From the NCBI GenBank assembly GCA_021324015.1, contig JAJPJX010000120.1, positions 1 through 35,190 on the forward strand: DNA of 35,190 bases, in the 5' to 3' direction. The DNA is from Solibacteraceae bacterium (GTDB lineage Bacteria; Acidobacteriota; Terriglobia; Bryobacterales; Bryobacteraceae). The notes beneath the pieces are model-generated. The model searched no databases. It saw nothing but the letters and a program-made list of their open reading frames with translations, and was not told the DNA's origin. Below, in pieces: positions 32,037 through 35,190 of this stretch (positions within the stretch are counted from its first letter, which is position 1; every line of letters starts with the position of its first letter). The translations under genes and the position numbers were made by a program.

Positions 32037-33767
32037 TCAACTCTCCAGGCGGAAGCGCGTTTCTGATAGACGGTAGAGCGGCCGCCACACCAGGCGGTTG
32101 ACGGATACGACCATCGCCGCCATCACGATCGTCGAGAGCAGCAGCAGATCCAGGTTGCCCGAATCGGTCGCGTGGCTGATCTGCGCGCCCAGCCCCAGCG
32201 TGGAGAGGATGCGGCCCTTGAAGTGAAAGTACTCCGCCACGATGCTGGCATTCCAGGCCCCGCCCGAGGCGGTCACCAGCCCGGTGATCAGATAAGGAAA
32301 TATCCCCGGCAGGATGACGATCTTCCAACGGTCCACGCGGCTGAAGCGAAACACGCCGGCCACCTCGCGCAGGTCCGAGGGAATGGCCATGGCGCCCGCG
32401 ATCACGTTGAACAACACGTACCACTGCGTCCCCAGCAGCATGAGCAGGACCGACCCGGCGCCCAGCCCCCCGCCCAGCCGGATCAGCCCCAATAGCACCA
32501 CCGGGAACAGCGCCGTAGCCGGGACGGAAGCCGCGATCTGCACAAATGGTTGGGCGATGCGCGCCAGCCGCGGATGAAAGCCGATGGCCACCCCCGCCGG
32601 AACCGTCCAGGCGGCGGCCAGCAGTAGGGCGGCGTTCACCCGCAGAAAGGTCGTGCCGGCGCCTGCCAGCGTGCCCAGCATTTCCTCGCGTCCGATGCCC
32701 TTCAGACTGGCCAAAGTCAAAAAAGCGGCGTACGCCAGCGCTGCCACAACCGCTGCCGCCGCCAGTCCGGCCAGGACTCTCTTCCAGCGGGCGGGCGGTG
32801 CCTGTGCGCGGATGTGGGCCGCGCGCCGTGAAAAGTAAAGCCCCAGGCGCTCGGAGAGCGGCGCGATCGTGCTCTGCCGCAGCTTTGCCAGCGCCCGCGA
32901 ATTGCGCAGCAGGTGCAGGATCGGCGAGCGCGGAGGCGGCGCGCTTTCCACCTGCTCGAACTTGAACTTGTCCGCCCAGGCGATCGCCGGCCGCCACACC
33001 AACTGGTCCATCAGCACGATCACGCCGATCATGGCTCCCAGCCCCCAGAAAATGGCTGCCGTGTCGCCTGCGCCCGCCGCCCTCTGCAAATAGGACCCCA
33101 AGCCCGGCAGGCGGAAGTCGCGCTTGCCCAGCACAAACATCTCGCAGGCCATCAGGAAAAACCAGCCCCCGGCCACCGAGACCATCGAATTCCACACCAG
33201 CCCGATGGCTCCGTAGGGTAGTTCCAGATCCAGGAAACGCTGCCAGCGCGGAAAGCGGTAGATCACAGCAGCTTCCCGCAGTTCGCGCGGGATGGCCTTG
33301 AGCGAGGCGTAAAAGCTGAAAGCCATGTTCCACACCTGCCCGGTGAAGATAAGCAGGATGGAACCGAACTCCACCCCCAGTTGCCGCGTGGGGAACAGCG
33401 AGACCATGGCCAGCATCACGCCCGGCAGAAAGCTCAGTACCGGAATGGATTGCAGGATGTCCAGCGCCGCTACCATCAGGCTCTCCATCCGCCGGCTGTG
33501 GGCGGCCGCGTACCCGTAAGCCACCGCGAAGACCAGGCTGAGGACGTAGGCCACCGCGATGCGCACCACCGAGTAGAACGCGTAGGCCGGCAGCGCCCGC
33601 GGGGAGCGCGCGATCTCCACCGCCGGTGTCACCGTCCCCAGCCAGTAGCGCGCCGTCGCGACCATGCCGTACGCCGCCGCCAGAACCGCGCAGCCCACCA
33701 GGGCGTCCAGCAGCAGCGGCCACGTCCGTTCCAGAATTAGCGCCCGGGCGAGGCCCGGCCGGCGCAT
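32037..33767 (-). CDS. ABC importer permease with two fused BPD_transp_1 domains
   Basis: A 576-residue inner-membrane protein with two permease modules in one chain, separated by a hydrophilic linker (about 240-320). Each module has an EAA-like cytoplasmic motif: AIPRELREAAVIYRFPRWQRF in the first and AIPSDLREVAGVFRFSRVDRWK in the second. The family is the SsuC/TauC/NrtB type (sulfonate, taurine, nitrate), here as a natural tandem fusion so one chain supplies both halves of the channel. Start ATG 33767 or TTG 33773; the TTG would overlap the ATPase stop by four bases. No periplasmic binding-protein gene is in the window, so the substrate cannot be named. Confidence 0.87.
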   Translation of the reverse strand: MRRPGLARALILERTWPLLLDALVGCAVLAAAYGMVATARYWLGTVTPAVEIARSPRALPAYAFYSVVRIAVAYVLSLVFAVAYGYAAAHSRRMESLMVAALDILQSIPVLSFLPGVMLAMVSLFPTRQLGVEFGSILLIFTGQVWNMAFSFYASLKAIPRELREAAVIYRFPRWQRFLDLELPYGAIGLVWNSMVSVAGGWFFLMACEMFVLGKRDFRLPGLGSYLQRAAGAGDTAAIFWGLGAMIGVIVLMDQLVWRPAIAWADKFKFEQVESAPPPRSPILHLLRNSRALAKLRQSTIAPLSERLGLYFSRRAAHIRAQAPPARWKRVLAGLAAAAVVAALAYAAFLTLASLKGIGREEMLGTLAGAGTTFLRVNAALLLAAAWTVPAGVAIGFHPRLARIAQPFVQIAASVPATALFPVVLLGLIRLGGGLGAGSVLLMLLGTQWYVLFNVIAGAMAIPSDLREVAGVFRFSRVDRWKIVILPGIFPYLITGLVTASGGAWNASIVAEYFHFKGRILSTLGLGAQISHATDSGNLDLLLLSTIVMAAMVVSVNRLVWRPLYRLSETRFRLES

Positions 33768-33769
33768 CG

Positions 33770-35116
33770 TCAAGGCGACACCGCCTCGGTGGGAGGCGCC
33801 GAGCTGGCAACTTCTTCGGGGATGAAGAAGCGCTTTCCGCCGGCGTCGTAATCGAAGATCTCCGCGTATCGGCCCCAGTTGATGGCCGTCTCGAGCTGCC
33901 GCTGGGCTTCTTCTTCGCTGAAGTGCTCTTCGAGCAGGTCCTGGAAGAACTCGGCGGGCAGGGTGCGGTCGAACTTGGCCACCAGCGAGCGCGTGATCTG
34001 CCGCAGCAGCGCCACCCGCTCCAGGGCGGCTTTGCGGAACAGTTCTTTTCGCGCCAGGATGTCGGCCTCCGCGAAAGCGCGGCCCTCCGGCGTGATCTCC
34101 GCGTCGCCTTCCGCTACCGTCAGGAAGCCCAGCAGGGCCGCGGCTTCCACCGTCGGCAACATGTCGTCAATCTCGAAGGCGAGTTCGTCCGCCAGGTGGT
34201 AGATGTCGTCCCGTCCGTTGCGGTCCAGCAGAATCTCCAGCAGCCCGGCGATCCCGCCCGGCCGGGCGTGCGGCAGCATGGGGTATTTTGCCGGTCCGCT
34301 GCGCTTGGTGGCGGCTTCCAGTTCCGGCTCCGCGGGCAGCGCCGGCGCAGCGTCCGGCTGTGTCAGCACGCGGTAGATGTAATCCACCGTCTGCACGAAA
34401 CCCGGTTCCTTGCGGTCCCGCGGACGCGGCAGGTTGAGGCGGAAATCCGTGCGGATTTTGGCCGGGTTTTTCCCCAGCACGATGATCCGGTCCGCCAGCA
34501 GGACCGCCTCCTCGATGTTGTGCGTCACCAGGAAGACCGCGCGCGTGGGCATGCGTTGGTTCTGCCACAGCTCCAATAATTCGCCGCGGAGGTTTTCCGC
34601 CGTCAGCACGTCCAGCGCGGAGAAGGGCTCATCCATGAACAGCACCTCCGGCTCTACCACCAGCGCGCGCGCGAATCCCACCCGCTGCCGCATGCCGCCG
34701 GAGAGTTCCTTCGGATAGGCGCTTTCGAAACCGTCCAGCCCAACGGTATCCAGAATCCGCAGGCTTCGCTTGGTGCGCTCGATGGCCCGCACGCCCCGCG
34801 CCTTGAGCGGCGCTTCCACGTTTTGGAGCACCGTGAGCCAGGGGAACAGGGCGAAGCTCTGAAACACGATCGAGACGTCCGGGCAGGGTCCGTCGATCGG
34901 CTGCCCGTGCCGCAGCACTTCTCCCGCCGAAGGAGTCGAAAGCCCCGTCAATATGCGCAGCAGCGTGGATTTCCCCGAGCCCGAAGGCCCCAGCACCGCC
35001 AGGATTTCCCCCGCGTAGATGCCCAGGTCCGTGGGCGCGATCACCTGAATGCGCGCGCCGTCTGGCGGGCCGTAGAACTTCTGGATCTGGCGGGCTTCGA
35101 TGATGACCTCGGACAC
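33770..35116 (-). CDS. ABC importer ATPase with C-terminal AAA-associated regulatory domain
   Basis: A 448-residue ATPase of the SsuB/NrtD type. Walker A is GPSGSGKST (about 43-51), the Q-loop region is VSIVFQSFALFPWLTV, the signature is LSGGMRQRV, Walker B is VLFMDEPFSALD and the H-loop is VTHNIEEAVLLADR. After residue 260 comes a long extension (about 280-435) resembling the AAA-associated C-terminal domain found on some nitrate/sulfonate ATPases; it begins near YPMLPHARPGGIAGLLEIL and includes FQDLLEEHFSEEEAQRQLETAINWGRYAEIF. The GTG start has GGGAG six bases upstream. Its stop abuts the permease start, so the pair is an operon. The extension may sense substrate or regulate ATPase activity (inference). 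Confidence 0.9.
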   Translation of the reverse strand: MSEVIIEARQIQKFYGPPDGARIQVIAPTDLGIYAGEILAVLGPSGSGKSTLLRILTGLSTPSAGEVLRHGQPIDGPCPDVSIVFQSFALFPWLTVLQNVEAPLKARGVRAIERTKRSLRILDTVGLDGFESAYPKELSGGMRQRVGFARALVVEPEVLFMDEPFSALDVLTAENLRGELLELWQNQRMPTRAVFLVTHNIEEAVLLADRIIVLGKNPAKIRTDFRLNLPRPRDRKEPGFVQTVDYIYRVLTQPDAAPALPAEPELEAATKRSGPAKYPMLPHARPGGIAGLLEILLDRNGRDDIYHLADELAFEIDDMLPTVEAAALLGFLTVAEGDAEITPEGRAFAEADILARKELFRKAALERVALLRQITRSLVAKFDRTLPAEFFQDLLEEHFSEEEAQRQLETAINWGRYAEIFDYDAGGKRFFIPEEVASSAPPTEAVSP

Positions 35117-35190
35117 CGTTCTCCCTCGTACCTATTTTGGATGGTCCGAGCCTCGCCGCGCAGCCTGTAGAATTGTCCAATGCGGAATGA

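Noticed and set aside
32023-33810. A 595-codon minus-strand frame overlapping the permease in another frame
   Set aside because: Gly/Arg-rich out-of-frame shadow without membrane helices; the permease frame carries the EAA motifs.
35180-35190. ATG at the right edge as the start of another plus-strand gene
   Set aside because: Only three codons are visible, with no clear ribosome site, so nothing can be said of it.

Overview
The window is GC-rich, gene-dense chromosomal DNA. No rRNA, tRNA, CRISPR array, insertion sequence or phage gene was recognised. The gene mix points to an acidobacterium of the Solibacter/Bryobacter type: an ECF sigma factor beside a TPR-tailed Ser/Thr kinase, several exported sugar-metabolism proteins with SRRxF-like N-termini, a carboxypeptidase-regulatory-domain TonB receptor, and a bifunctional aldolase/short-chain dehydrogenase. 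This placement is inferred from gene content only, because the window holds no phylogenetic marker.

Left part (1-6741, all + strand): the 3' end of a probable tad/cpaF ATPase gene, tadB and tadC, then two adjacent, mutually similar 32-residue membrane microproteins not in the usual tad gene list. After a strong hairpin come a squalene-cyclase-repeat protein overlapping a DUF362 lipoprotein, a four-module c-type cytochrome, and a dCache membrane sensor with no output domain.

Middle part (6831-13075): an exported sugar-isomerase-like protein and two exported Gfo/Idh/MocA oxidoreductases, the second on the minus strand. Divergent from that one is a RhaD-like aldolase/dehydrogenase fusion. Together they suggest deoxysugar (rhamnose or fucose type) processing. 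Next (13134-20872) are a minus-strand ECF sigma/kinase pair, a plus-strand PQQ-type beta-propeller gene with an apparent single-base frameshift near its 3' end, and a minus-strand pair made of a small Cys-rich secreted protein and a TonB-dependent receptor.

Right part: a minus-strand PAS/degenerate-GGDEF, motA, motB operon (20952-23573). Divergent from it is a tightly packed plus-strand run (23701-30868): two paralogous glycoside-hydrolase-like exported proteins flanking a GNAT acetyltransferase, followed by two secreted beta-propellers. This looks like an uncharacterised cell-surface carbohydrate system and is the best candidate for something undescribed. A secreted DUF4412-like protein follows, and the window ends with a minus-strand ABC importer (ATPase with a C-terminal regulatory extension, plus a double-domain permease) that has no binding protein in view.
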